In this document: positions 21,395 through 31,737 of the stretch, piece by piece
Layout: each line of letters starts with the position of its first letter
How positions within the stretch are numbered: the first letter of the stretch is position 1
The notes under the pieces: generated by a model
Databases searched by the model: none
Seen by the model: only the letters and a program-made list of their open reading frames with translations
What the model was told of the DNA's origin: nothing
Assembly (NCBI GenBank): GCA_902806565.1
Contig: CADCXA010000019.1
Coordinates: forward strand, 248,001 to 312,000
Source of the DNA: Hypoxylon rubiginosum
Taxonomy: Eukaryota; Ascomycota; Sordariomycetes; Xylariales; Hypoxylaceae
Length of the DNA: 64,000 nt
Direction of reading: 5' to 3'
Position numbers and translations under genes: made by a program

Positions 21395-23431
21395 TCACGA
21401 GTGGGACTTGGCCTTGCGGCGTCGCTTGGGCGCCGGAGGCGACTTCTCGTTCCCCGACTGACCGGGGACGTAGTCGTCATCGTCCTCGTCGAGACTCCGC
21501 TTGCGTCTGCCCTTCTTCATCTGGCGGCCACGGGCTGGGCTGCTGGCTGCCTCATGACTCAGACGCTGGGCAACGGGGGTGGGCTGGACAGCAGGAATAG
21601 GTTGGACAGCAGGAGTAGGCTGAACAGCAGGAATAGGTTGGACAGCAAGAGTAGGCTGAACAACAAGAGTAGGCTGAATAGCAGGAGTAGGCTGGACAAC
21701 AGGTGTAGAATAAGCAGTGAAAGTAGACTGAGCAGCAGGAGCGGACTGCGGCGGGGTGATGTTGGTGTTGGTGTTCGCAGATACCTCGTGGTTAGAGCGA
21801 ACAGCAGCGGAGGCACTCTGAGGTCTTCTGGCTATAACGATACGAAGAGGACGGCGACCAGAGGTAGGAGGGGTATTCTGGATGCGCTTGGGATCAACAG
21901 TAGCCGGGGTCTCCTGACCAGCCAACTTGGAGTTCATCCACTTGAGGTGGGCGTAATTGCCATTGTTGCTATTGTTGCCCTTGTTTTTGCTGACCTCGCT
22001 AACGGGCGACAAGTGTTGAGGATGTGCAACACTGGCAGGAGCACCTTGAATACCTCCGGATGAGAGAGAAGCAGGAACATAGGTTCCGTTGATGGGTCCG
22101 TAGGCAGGAGCGATAGCAGTGGGGGCCGTAGAATGAGACGATAGCGATGTAAGATCAACAAAATCGCCATAGCCTTCGAGCTGGTGATTTCCTCCCGCAG
22201 GGTAACTGTAGCCCGAGTCGTCAAGCGCTGCCGCCTGGTCATGAGTAGGAATGATCTTGTCACCGAAACCAGATTCAGATTCATTGAAGTACTCGTGGCG
22301 TGAGCTGTCCAACAGATTGAGCTGATCCTTAATAGCCCACTGTCCGTTCTGGTAAGCATAGACGCGGTCGTCCTTGTCGTAGTTTGGAAAGGCCATGTTG
22401 CCGCCCGAGTTATTCATGGCGCTCACGGTACGACGATGCTCTTCTAACTCCTTCGCTAAGCTCGGATTGAATAAGGGATCCTGCCAATTGCTCTCGGAAG
22501 ATGCTCCCCAAGAGCCGTGGTGAGAGGCGTAGGAATCGTCGTAGCTGTCCATGTTGGTTACTTGATTGTGATACTGAATTGGATGATATTCAAGCTGATA
22601 CTGGGATTGCTGATACTGGGGTTGCTGGTACTGTGGCTGCTGATACTGACGCTGCTGCTGCTGAGGTTGACGATGCTGAGGTAGCTGATACTGAGGTAGC
22701 TGATACTGAGGTTGGCGATACGGCGATTGCTGATATTGAGGTTGGCAATATGGAGGTTGGTGATATTGACCTTGGCGAAATGGAAGTGGGCGATCTGGAA
22801 TACGGTAATCTTGAGGGTAGTCACCGCCGGGATAGTGATCGTTGTAGCAGCGGCCTTGGAAGTAGTAACCCTGTGAGTCGTAGCCTCGATAATGATGGCC
22901 TTGAGGATGGTTGGGGCTGGGGTTGGGGCTGATACTTAAGCGCTCTCGTTCTCCGTTGCGTATGGTGTACTGGCTATCGTTGCTCGCAGCGGTGATTGTA
23001 GGAGGTTGCTGGCCATTGCTGACCTGGAGGCGATGTATACGACGTTCGAGGATGGTTAGGCCGGACTTCCAGATCGTATGACCTTGAGGACGACGTTGGT
23101 CTGCTCGCGGATCTATGTCCAGCCACGTAGGAAGGGGAAGTGGCCCTCGGGGTGCCTTCTGTGTAGCTGCCTGCCGGTTCTGACCTTTGTTCTGACGAGG
23201 AAATGGCTGGGGTAATCCCGAACGGTCTATATAGTGAGCAAATGGATCCAACTTAGCCCACTGAGCGTCCCTAGGAGACACGGGGCCGCTGTCGTCTCGA
23301 TAGAAGTTCTGGGGAAAATCCTTCTCGTGTTCAACTCGCTCCTTGTACGATTTTTTCGACTCGAATTTCTCTCGGGGTGGTATCCAAAATACCATCCTCT
23401 CGTAATCGGGGGTCTTGAGTGTTTTCGGCAT
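21395..23431 (-). CDS. Q/Y/P-rich low-complexity protein with C-terminal nuclear-localisation-type motifs
   Basis: Intronless, 678 residues, starting at ATG 23431. I do not recognise the family. Residues 1-135 are the least repetitive and most likely a folded or conserved part (charged, with WIPPREKFESKK and LTILERRIHRLQ). Residues 220-290 are a Gln/Tyr/Pro repeat built from QYQQP and QYQLP units. A second repeat of VQPTPA/VQPIPA units runs about 575-635. The C-terminus has acidic DEDDDD between two basic clusters, KKGRRKRS and PKRRRKAK, which look like nuclear localisation signals. The composition resembles intrinsically disordered, possibly condensate-forming nuclear proteins; this is inference. 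Its upstream flank carries three AGGGG motifs at 23562-23587. Confidence 0.7.
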   Translation of the reverse strand: MPKTLKTPDYERMVFWIPPREKFESKKSYKERVEHEKDFPQNFYRDDSGPVSPRDAQWAKLDPFAHYIDRSGLPQPFPRQNKGQNRQAATQKAPRGPLPLPTWLDIDPRADQRRPQGHTIWKSGLTILERRIHRLQVSNGQQPPTITAASNDSQYTIRNGERERLSISPNPSPNHPQGHHYRGYDSQGYYFQGRCYNDHYPGGDYPQDYRIPDRPLPFRQGQYHQPPYCQPQYQQSPYRQPQYQLPQYQLPQHRQPQQQQRQYQQPQYQQPQYQQSQYQLEYHPIQYHNQVTNMDSYDDSYASHHGSWGASSESNWQDPLFNPSLAKELEEHRRTVSAMNNSGGNMAFPNYDKDDRVYAYQNGQWAIKDQLNLLDSSRHEYFNESESGFGDKIIPTHDQAAALDDSGYSYPAGGNHQLEGYGDFVDLTSLSSHSTAPTAIAPAYGPINGTYVPASLSSGGIQGAPASVAHPQHLSPVSEVSKNKGNNSNNGNYAHLKWMNSKLAGQETPATVDPKRIQNTPPTSGRRPLRIVIARRPQSASAAVRSNHEVSANTNTNITPPQSAPAAQSTFTAYSTPVVQPTPAIQPTLVVQPTLAVQPIPAVQPTPAVQPIPAVQPTPVAQRLSHEAASSPARGRQMKKGRRKRSLDEDDDDYVPGQSGNEKSPPAPKRRRKAKSHS

Positions 23432-23561
23432 CTTAAATCAAGTCAGCACTCGGAAGTAACATATTTTTGGCTGTAATTTTCATCCTCAATCGAAGCGTCG
23501 TGTAGTTCGGCCTCCAATATCAGTGCTGCTGCGTGTTCGTCATCTCTGTGTAAATCTCTGT

Positions 23562-23587
23562 GTAAAGGGGTAAAGGGGTAAAGGGGT
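23562..23587 (-). promoter_or_regulatory. Three tandem TAAAGGGG units (STRE-like AGGGG cluster)
   Basis: Three contiguous 8-base units about 130-155 bases upstream of the Q-rich gene start. AGGGG/CCCCT is the core stress-response element bound by Msn2/4-type zinc fingers in yeast. The repeat could equally be a neutral minisatellite. Confidence 0.4.
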
Positions 23588-23716
23588 AACACGCTGTCGC
23601 TCGGATGAATATGATTGCAAGACCATGAGTTCTAAAGGAGCTCGAGCCTAGTGATTAATATGACAGGTTTATTTACCTTAAGTTACCCCTTTTGCAATAG
23701 TGAGAGGGAATTGGTG

Positions 23717-23754
23717 TTGCTATTGTTGCTGCTATTGTTGCTGCTATTGTTGCT
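23717..23754. repeat. 12-base TTGCTGCTATTG tandem repeat
   Basis: About three copies of the 12-base unit, upstream of the Q-rich gene. Confidence 0.75.
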
Positions 23755-25648
23755 GATGATGGCAGTTTAACAGGCTGCGAATAAACCGAAGGATGTTGAT
23801 GAGAAGGAGAAAGAGGCGGAAATAATTTACCTTGATAGTGAGAAAAGATACTGGTGTGACTTTTTTGTGACTAGAGGTTGATTGTTACTAACAGTGCATG
23901 GACGGCGGACGATTAATTTGGTGAGAAAGTCGGAACGTTGGAGGAAAGAGGAACAGATGAAAGGACGTACGGTATGAAAAATACTTTGGAAGGTGCTGTG
24001 AAGTCGCAGTTGCCTTAGTTACTTCTATCGATATTTAAGCGAAGAAGTAACGAATAATTTCGTGCCTTGTCGTCCCTATTTTGAAGGCGGTGAAAACATC
24101 TATTGCCACCAAGGTTACCCAGCCGTCAATCTAGGCACAAATACCTCCAGACTTCCGATGAAACCGAACGTAGAGATCAGTACAATTATTAGATGCCCAA
24201 ATCCCCTATAGCCATAGCTAATATATGAGAGCGCAGTCAGGAATACAGGAGATTTGGTAGACAAGTTGTAGACAACTAAATTTGAACAATCCGATGGGAC
24301 AAGTTTTGCCAGGCAAGCGGTGAGCTCCTAGGTACCTTAGGTAGGTATGTATCTTAGAGAATACATACCTCTAATAAGCTGGGAGGCCATTATATCCTCA
24401 TACTGCCCTCAGAGAGCCTTCATGTCAAGCAGGACAATACCTTTGATCGAGAAAATAAAGGATACAACGAATGCTACCTCACATTGTTATTGTTAATTTT
24501 ATTGGAGAATACTCTTAGGTACCTACAGTTGTAGCTAGCGATGGGAGATAAAGACCTAGCCTAAGCAGAAACTAACTGTTACTTCCAGAGGAGCCTTTAG
24601 TATTTACGATCCCTGGGATATGAAAGACACATTGATTGTCTATGGAAAACCTAGGCAAGTTTCGGCCTCGAGGATTCTAAAAGGAGTGAGTAAGCCCTGA
24701 AAGCAAGAGTCATTGTGCTGAGAAGCAACACTAAGGTTACCCAGGTAGCGAGCTATCTTAAGTATTAGTGCCATAGATCGTAGCCTAGGTCCTAAGGGCA
24801 CATCCAAGTATATGGACGGACAGATGTTTGTTTCTAGCACCAAGCTTTGGTCCTATTAGCACAACTTTGTAATTGTGATTACTCCTAGGTTACTTACAAG
24901 GACTTGTGTATCTCATGTATCGACACGAAGAAAGGAAACTCTGCATCAATACAAAGCTTTTGTGTCTACGGCATCACTAAGTTAGCAATGCTCTAGTTAT
25001 CTTAGCACAAATACTTGGCCCTATTATATTGTGAGTCGCTAATAGCTACCTAGGCGCTCATCGAATCAAGAATATCCATATGCCTAACACACGGAAAATT
25101 CTAGATTGTATGATGGGTTGCTTTGCATGGTTTTAATGTGGAATGTACCCGTAGAAGCATGAGTGGTAACATAAAATCATTGTTAAAGCCTAGAAAGACG
25201 AGATAATAAGGGGGTCAACCTAGCTCCGGATTGGGATACACGGGAACTTTCTCGAGCAACAATAAAAGACTTGAGAATAGCAACAGAGCCTTTGTGCTGA
25301 CCTGGATCGTTGACAGTGGTGCTTTTCACCTAGGTCTTTATACATACCTAACCTTAGGTAGCAAACTACATAATAACTTGTAAGGTACTGCATGTACCCT
25401 TCACTCATATGGTTTTGCCTACTAGAAATGATTGGTTTCCTCGACAAGTAGACGTATTATTAGGTTACAAGACAATTTGACATATGGTCGATGGGATTTT
25501 TTTATGCTAACTACAGGAGCATCTAACACTCCCATTAATACATCTTGAGAGTGAAATTGTAGGTAGCTGCTATATTTACACCGAAAGTACTAGGCTCGGA
25601 CAATATAGACCCTCCAGAATAGATACGCCTTATATAGAGCCACAAAGA

Positions 25649-26095
25649 TTACGTAGAGGATCCTTTGATCTGAGCAATAATCTGCAGCAAACGAGCTTCT
25701 ATCTCCGCCGTCACGCCTTTAGGATAGTAGTGGGATGGGGGGAACTGGCGCGGTAGAAGAGGGTCCTCATAGTCTCCTACGACGGATTACAAGGCACATC
25801 ATCAGCAGACATGTCTCGGATCGGATGGAGGGCGTCTAGTTATTTTATCTAGGATACGAACTGGGCTTAAGATGAAAAAGGCAAACTTACTCATGTTGAA
25901 TCTTTGGTCGGAGAGCTTTGCCCGGGCTAGGTCGAACTCGTCCTTGGATCTCTTGTCATTCCATGCAATGGCCTTGCCTTCGGATGTAGAGTCCGGAGTG
26001 AAGGCTGCCTCGCTGAAGGAGTGTGTAGGCGTGTGGAGCTGGCCCGGTATACGCGAAGTAAGCGGGCGAGAGGAACTGGGAGTGCTGTTCTGCAT
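25649..26095 (-). CDS. Small hypothetical protein, two exons
   Basis: Exons 26095-25891 and 25776-25649 with GTAAGT donor and TCGTAG acceptor; 110 residues. I do not recognise it. The first half is Ser/Thr/Pro-rich (NSTPSSSRPLTSRIPGQLHT). It is followed by a charged segment WNDKRSKDEFDLARAKLSDQ and, across the splice, RDYEDPLLPRQFPPSHYYPKG, then a short amphipathic helix EIEARLLQIIAQIK. The non-random composition, good splice sites and maintained frame over the join argue that it is a real gene. An in-frame TAA lies just upstream of the ATG, fixing the start. An exon-like segment with TTTCAG and GTAAGT borders at 26281-26218 may be a 5' UTR exon. Divergent from the SUZ-domain gene. Confidence 0.6.
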
Positions 26096-26883
26096 GGCCA
26101 CAGTTTATCTCCCCGCTTGATAGGTATAATGGTAGAAATATTCAAGGTTACAGTTTCTCTAACATAAGCAGATTAGCGTGGCTATTCGGATATCAAAGGT
26201 TTTGATGGTTGACTTACCCGCAAGTGGTACTTCCACCTCCGCCTCCACCTAGGTAGGGAATGAAGGAATGTTCGTGGTGCCCTGAAACACAAAGAATACT
26301 GTAGACCTCCCTCAAAGAATCTGAAGAAAAGGGATAAGATATATTATATTTGAATAGATAAACAACTTGGCTTGTTAATTAAAAGTAGAGAAGAGATGAG
26401 GCTAAAAAAAGAGCTGCGTAATGATACCTGATACCTAATATGAAGATACAAGATGTGAAGTTGTAGGTGTTTGTAGGTACAAATGAAGTTGAAGTTGTTG
26501 TTAGCAATCAATGACCCCACTATATAAACTGAACGATGATTGGCTACGTGGCGTATTGTAGTAGCCCAATTGGCCAGCTGGACCGCCCCAACCTTGGGTG
26601 AGCTCAGGTGCCCGAAGCAAGCAAAAAGCAAGCAAAAAAGATGCGCGCGTCGGCGTCGGCAACGCAAGGGCTAACTCCAATTCACCAAAATCTCCCCTCA
26701 TACTCCCATCGTCATTCCTGCGTCCCGTATTAACATGACTACGATCCCGACCTTACCCATATGACATTGTTGACGAGCCCGCATATATATAGCCGTGAAA
26801 ACTTTTTATTTTTCCTTTTGCTTCTTTTTTTTTTATATACTTGAGGCACGGATATAGTTACGGCACCGCTGCAATTCATCGCA
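26096..26883. promoter_or_regulatory. Divergent promoter region between the small hypothetical and the SUZ gene
   Basis: Nearly 800 bases. It holds the exon-like segment 26218-26281 (minus) with consensus splice borders, an A/T-rich block 26330-26520, and a T-tract with TTTATATAC at about 26820-26840, roughly 45-60 bases before the SUZ gene start, which could serve as a core promoter element. Confidence 0.45.
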
Positions 26884-27799
26884 ATGGCAAAGAGACCTAC
26901 GACCAACGTCCCGGACGCATGGGAGGACGACTGGGAGATGCAAGCCGACAAGGCTGAGCCCGAGGCCCAATCATCCCAGGCCCCTACGATGAGCAAAGCA
27001 GAACGGCTTGCCCAGCATGCCGAGTCCAATAGGAAGATCTGGGAGTCGGCGTACGTCTGTTCCTTTTCAATCCCACCCCTTATCTTACACCACCTAGCTA
27101 TAGCTAACATGAGCCTCCTACAGCGAAGCGCCCCCCGATACCTTCCACTACCTAGCCGCGCGCTCCGACCCGCCGCTGGCCACGGGCTTCAAGCCGGCCG
27201 TCAAGGTGCTGAGCCGGAAGCCCGTCGCCGCCAGCGGCGCCGCGCACGAAGACGACGACGACGACGAGAGCAAGAAGACCCCCCAGCTGACGCCCGAGGA
27301 GGTCGCCGCGCGGCAGCAGCGCGAGCGCGAGGAGAAGCAGCGCCGGTACGACGAGGCCCGCGCCAAGATCTTCGGCAGCTCCAACCCGTCGTCGGGAACC
27401 TCGACCCCGGGTGCCGTCACGCCGCCGCGGTCTGCCGACGGTCGTGGCCCGCGGGGTAGGGGCGGTAGAGGGGGAGGACGGGGCGGTGGCGGCGGCGGTG
27501 GTGGTGGCGGTGGACAGCATCGACGCAATGAGAGCCGCGGGGAGCGAGATACTAGCAGCAATAACAACAGCGGCGGCTACGCTCAACGACCGAGTAGCCA
27601 GTCCGGCGGTGGCGGGGCCAGGGAGCTCTACGACCCGAACTACGCGGCGAGACCGGGATTCCAGCAGCGAGGCAACAGCGGCGACCGGCGGCCGACGCCG
27701 CGGGAGGAGGATCAGCAGGTGATTCGGTCGCCACGCGGGCCGGACGGGAGTGGGAGAGGAGGCTTTGGGTTCGCGAAGCGCGGCGCTAAAGACAGCTGA
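26884..27799 (+). CDS. SUZ-domain RNA-binding protein (SZRD1-like) with RGG tract
   Basis: Exons 26884-27050 and 27124-27799; 280 residues. The N-terminus (MAKRPTTNVPDAWEDDWE) is typical of the family. A SUZ-type domain spans about 80-141: VKVLSRKP, an acidic linker, then a charged helix ending DEARAKIFG, the signature of SUZ domains, which bind RNA. Residues 150-190 are Gly/Arg-rich (RGRGGRGGGRGG followed by a Gly run), an RGG-type RNA-binding region. The C-terminus GRGGFGFAKRG resembles a SUZ-C end. The role is probably in mRNA fate; specific targets are unknown. The second exon is very GC-rich. The gene converges with NAR1, with only 92 bases between the stop codons. Confidence 0.85.
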
Positions 27800-27891
27800 A
27801 GAATGGTTTTTACTATTTTGTTCTATCTATTTTGGGGGCCTCTCTTTTCTATATGCCAAGCGTGCTGCTACTTACTACTACCGCCAAATTA

Positions 27892-29694
27892 CTACCAACC
27901 GCCGCCGATCTTGCCGGCCAACTGGACGACCCTCTCCGTGTTGCCGGCCGCCTTGTCCTTACCCACGTCGCTCACCACCTCGCGGTAGCTCGTGTACGCC
28001 AGCCTACCGACGTCTACGCCCGTTATGCTCGCCCAATGCGCCAGGGTATCTCGAATGTACGACGGAGAAATGCCGCCAACCACGTCGCTGCCACTGCCAC
28101 TGTCACCGCTGTCTCCGTTTTCCGCTATAGAAGAATCACGCCTCCCGCTGTCGTCTTCCGAGTCCGAAGCCGAGAAGTACGCCTCGTCGACTTGCGCCAG
28201 CCACTGCTTCTGCTCTTGGGGGCCGGGTTGTTTCGACAATGACTCCTCTAGACCTATACCTAAGCCCTTCCGCTCCGTCACCACCGGGTCGTCGACCTTG
28301 ATCTGGCCGCCGCCGTTGGTGCAGCCCCCGGGACACGCCATGACCTCGACGTAGGCGTATTCAAGCCCCTCGGCCGATTTGCTGCTACCTGCTGGCTTCC
28401 GCCCTCTCGCTGCCGCGCCCGGCATCCGCGACGGCCTCGCCGGCTTCAGCCTCCGGACCAGGTTTTGGATATTCCGGAACCCGTAGTACCGGGCCGCCCT
28501 GAAGAGGGGCTTCCCGGCGGCCGACGTCACCGTGTACTCGACGACGTCGGCGTTGCGGCCGCGCACCGTGTCGATCCGGGACCCGGGGTGCCGCGCCGCG
28601 ACGTGCTGGAGCGTGTAGTATAGATTGCCGCCCGAGGTGCCCGCCAGCGGGTCGGACTGGCTGCTTCTTGACCGGGAAGGGGGGAAGAGGAACCGTTGGA
28701 GCGTAGGATCGGGAAAGGGTGTCTGTAGCGAAGTAGGAATTGCAGATCTGGGTAGACCGAAGAAATCGATATTCCTTGACTGTGCCAACATTAGTATCTC
28801 CTTGCTCGTGATGACGCAGTCTACGTCCCGCACCCCCCTGCCAGGCTGCCCGTCCCCGTTCCAAACGCTGTCCGTGAGCTCCTCACGGCTGGCCTCCAGC
28901 TTTTTGTCGAAGCACGGCATGACGGCCAGGTGCCATATCCGGTCCGGCGCGACACCCAGCGTCCGGCTGAGCGCCGTCTTGAGCAGCGTGCCTGTGAGCG
29001 CCTGTGGCGACTTTACTCTGGAGATGTGCGGCAGCACGTGCGGGTGCGTCTTCTCGGCGTAGCACACCCAGCCGGGACAGCTGGATGACAGGATGGGCTT
29101 TGTAGCTACGCCGCTATCGCCGAGCGCCTCCTCGGCTCCCAGCACCAGACACGCCTCCCGCGCCGGGTTCGTGTCGACGACCCATGTGAACCCGTTGTTC
29201 CACTGACCACCCGCCCGCACGCCGTCCGTGCCCATCAGTAGCTGCGCGATCATGCGCCCGGCGTCCCGCTCGCCGACGTCGCGCCCCGCGGCCGCCGCGA
29301 GGCTCGCGCGCGTCTGCGGCGACACGCTGGCCACGAAGAGCTTGCTGTCCGGGTTTTCTAGGCCTTGGACGCCGAACTTGCCATCTTGCTGCCGTGTCAC
29401 ACGCAGCCCGGGGGCCTGGTCGAGGACGCCGAGGAGCTCCGAGTGGCTCTGCAGGCTGACGAGCACGGCCTCGGCGGACGTGACGCAGCCGGAGCAGGCG
29501 AGGCAGTCGGTCAGGGAGATCTGCGCGGGCTCATTGGTGCCGTTGGCCGGCTGTTGGCCGTCGAGGATGACTTCGTGTTCGAGGGTTTCTGCGGTTGGAG
29601 GCGGGGCCGCAGGGAGCGTCTCGACGGGCTTGATGCAGGCTACGCCGGGGGAGATGAAGTCGTTGAGGTCGTCGGCCGAGAGGATCGCGGACAT
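27892..29694 (-). CDS. nar1: Cytosolic Fe-S cluster assembly factor NAR1
   Basis: Intronless, 600 residues, start ATG 29694. The N-terminal cluster ligands are present: Cys20 and the DCLACSGC motif with Cys64, Cys67 and Cys70. The second, hydrogenase-like cluster uses Cys206 (SSSCPGW), Cys261 (MPCFDKK), Cys454 and Cys458 (ACPGGC). These eight cysteines define the Nar1/IOP1 iron-only hydrogenase-like family, which lacks hydrogenase activity and passes Fe-S clusters from the Nbp35-Cfd1 scaffold to the CIA targeting complex. A Ser/Asp/Glu-rich insert near 510-545 is a lineage-specific loop. Expected in the cytosol. Strong third-position GC produces long antisense open frames that are not genes. 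Confidence 0.94.
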   Translation of the reverse strand: MSAILSADDLNDFISPGVACIKPVETLPAAPPPTAETLEHEVILDGQQPANGTNEPAQISLTDCLACSGCVTSAEAVLVSLQSHSELLGVLDQAPGLRVTRQQDGKFGVQGLENPDSKLFVASVSPQTRASLAAAAGRDVGERDAGRMIAQLLMGTDGVRAGGQWNNGFTWVVDTNPAREACLVLGAEEALGDSGVATKPILSSSCPGWVCYAEKTHPHVLPHISRVKSPQALTGTLLKTALSRTLGVAPDRIWHLAVMPCFDKKLEASREELTDSVWNGDGQPGRGVRDVDCVITSKEILMLAQSRNIDFFGLPRSAIPTSLQTPFPDPTLQRFLFPPSRSRSSQSDPLAGTSGGNLYYTLQHVAARHPGSRIDTVRGRNADVVEYTVTSAAGKPLFRAARYYGFRNIQNLVRRLKPARPSRMPGAAARGRKPAGSSKSAEGLEYAYVEVMACPGGCTNGGGQIKVDDPVVTERKGLGIGLEESLSKQPGPQEQKQWLAQVDEAYFSASDSEDDSGRRDSSIAENGDSGDSGSGSDVVGGISPSYIRDTLAHWASITGVDVGRLAYTSYREVVSDVGKDKAAGNTERVVQLAGKIGGGW

Positions 29695-31064
29695 GGCTGC
29701 GCGAGCGTTGTAGGTAGTTCGGATCCAAGAAGCGCGGCGGAGGCGCTGCTCGTCCCCTAGGGTAATTTCTTTGTCGAAATCGGCTCGATACGGTATATTC
29801 TTCTGGGAGTTAGGTAGGTGGATCTATACGTACTTGAGAAGTGATAGACACGGCGCAGGTCGAGGAATCTTGGGTAAAAAGAAGTGATTATCAGGCGAAC
29901 ACGTTCAACAAAGTCTAAAATAGGAGAAGTTAGATTCAGTCGGAGATGCAAGTTTTTGGAGGGTTTGTCGCAGGTTGCTGCTTTGAAATGGACTTTTCCA
30001 TTTTTTGTCATGCGAAATCGGCGTTTTAGTATTGGACCGACGGGTGGCGTCGCCCCTTAGCCCCTCTAACGCGGGGACTAACAGCACTAGTAAAAACATA
30101 AGTCTATAGACAGCATCAAGAGAAGTGACGTCGTCCCAGCTGCCAAGCTCAATCCTAACTCTTAAGTCAAGTACTAAACCAGAAGCACCATGTCTCGGGG
30201 GTTTTCTTTATATACCTAACTTCAATGTATAAAGTAGAAAAGTCAAAATCGAAGAGCGAGTTATGCTATTCGCAGGCTATACATACTAGCACAAGTGCTT
30301 AATTGTTTCTGGACCCTATAAACATGCTATTATATGATAATCACATCTTTATACTTGTAAGTTGAATACCTAGGCAGGTAGGTAAGGAAGGAAGGAGAAA
30401 AGACAGAAACAATACCTTCATATCTCCCTTCTAACCTCTATATCAGATATATCAAAACCGCCGAATACGTTTTCATTTTTCTAGACACTTACGGAGAAAT
30501 TGCTGGGTTGGAGAGTAGTAAATTCTTGGGACTTGTTTTACTGATGCAATTTGAGTAACGACTCGGTTTAGATGTGACTACCCAGATATGCGGTGCACAT
30601 CAGGTCTCAAATTTCTACGACATTCACAGATCTCTCGATTAGCACAGCATGAACACCCTAGCGAACCATTGCGACAGAAGAAAAATTCCTTATAAGCAAA
30701 AGACGAGTGAGCAGATTATGCCCTGTCCCTATGTCGTGAAACCTGAAACTAAAAGCAGTTCGTCCAGTGTCGTCACATCTCAACTAGGAATCTCGAAGCG
30801 TGTTGCCCGCTTCCTTGAGAATTGGAAAAAAGCCCGACTCGGCCCTGGACAAGAAACGCCGCGAGTTCGCATAACACACACTTCACCTTCTCCCCTTTTG
30901 CGTAGTAATCGAAAGTTTTACCGTCGAGGTAACAGCCTACTTGATTGTAGGCAAGACTTTGACCGCCCCTTTTTCGAAGCTGGTCCTCCAAAAACCGTCG
31001 ACGATGTTGCCATTATGCTTCGGTTGTATCATTATCGTGTCGACTGGGGGGTTTGGCGATTTCT
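29695..31064. other. Intergenic: NAR1 promoter side and CYSTM 3' side
   Basis: 1.4 kb. The left 400 bases should hold the NAR1 promoter. An ATG-started open frame of 139 codons on the plus strand (30649-31068) runs into the CYSTM stop region from the opposite side; it has no recognisable domain and I do not call it. No other feature seen. Confidence 0.45.
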
Positions 31065-31574
31065 TTAACACATCTCGAAGCAGCACTCGCAGCAGTCGGC
31101 GCAGCATTCGCATCCTTCTTCGCAGACAAAGCAACAGCAGAGCGCGGCCAGGCAGCCTTTCAAGCAGCCACCGCCGCCGGACTTTCTTTCCTGCACCGGT
31201 TGCGGCTGGTACTGCATCTGAGGCTGGCCCTGGGGAGGACCATAGTACTGGCCTTGAGGGCCTTGAGGGGGGCCGTAAGCCTATTGTTATAATAAGTTAG
31301 TTAGCTTGCTAAAAGGAAGTGGGTGTGAACCCGAGGGATGAATATAGTTCGAGGCGGGATTGCGTGCTGAGCTGACCCAAGCATTTGGGGCTCGCGGGGT
31401 GCAGCACAAGCACATCTACCAGTTGTCTTGGCATAAGGGTTGGGATTGCGACATGTCTGGGGGAGTTTGGAGAGATTCGCTTTGATTGCGACGTACCGGC
31501 TGAGGCTGTTGCGGGTAACCACCGCCACCGTAGCCCTGGGGAGGGCCCTGGTTGTAGTAGTCGTGGCTAGACAT
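31065..31574 (-). CDS. CYSTM (cysteine-rich transmembrane module) stress protein
   Basis: Exons 31574-31497 and 31280-31065, phase-0 junction with GTACGT donor and AATAG acceptor; 97 residues. The N-terminal two thirds are Gly/Pro/Gln/Tyr-rich (GPPQGYGGGGYPQQP and similar). The C-terminal 33 residues hold 14 cysteines, ending ECCADCCECCFEMC after GGGGCLKGCLAALCCCF. This is the CYSTM layout: a disordered PQG-rich head and a Cys-rich membrane-associated tail, found in small tail-anchored stress-tolerance proteins of fungi and plants. A likely 163-base 5' UTR intron (31737-31575) ends exactly before the ATG. Confidence 0.85.
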
Positions 31575-31737
31575 CTAGAAAGATTGGTGGATTGGTATTG
31601 GGGTTTCTGCGATGATGATTTCGAGTTAGCTATGGGCATCGAATAGTGTTGGAAGGCTCTCGACAATTGTGTTCATCCGGGCGCAAAGGTTGGATAGCCT
31701 TGAATTGAATGTTTTTAATCAAATGGGGTTTACATAC
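31575..31737 (-). other. Probable 5' UTR intron of the CYSTM gene
   Basis: On the minus strand the segment begins GTATGT and ends TTTCTAG immediately before the start codon. An intron whose acceptor abuts the ATG is consistent with a leader intron; transcript data are needed to confirm. Confidence 0.45.

Larger units (their letters stand above)
23432..25648. other. Intergenic region, no gene seen
   Basis: 2.2 kb. The left part is the promoter side of the Q-rich gene; the right part is downstream of the small hypothetical gene. It contains a TAAAGGGG triplet repeat (23562-23587), TTGCTGCTATTG units (about 23717-23754) and otherwise A/T-rich unique sequence with scattered CCTAGG-like motifs. 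Confidence 0.5.

Noticed and set aside
30649..31068. 139-codon ATG-started frame on the plus strand
   Set aside because: No recognisable domain, it overlaps the CYSTM 3' end antisense, and its composition is not coding-like. RNA-seq could change this.
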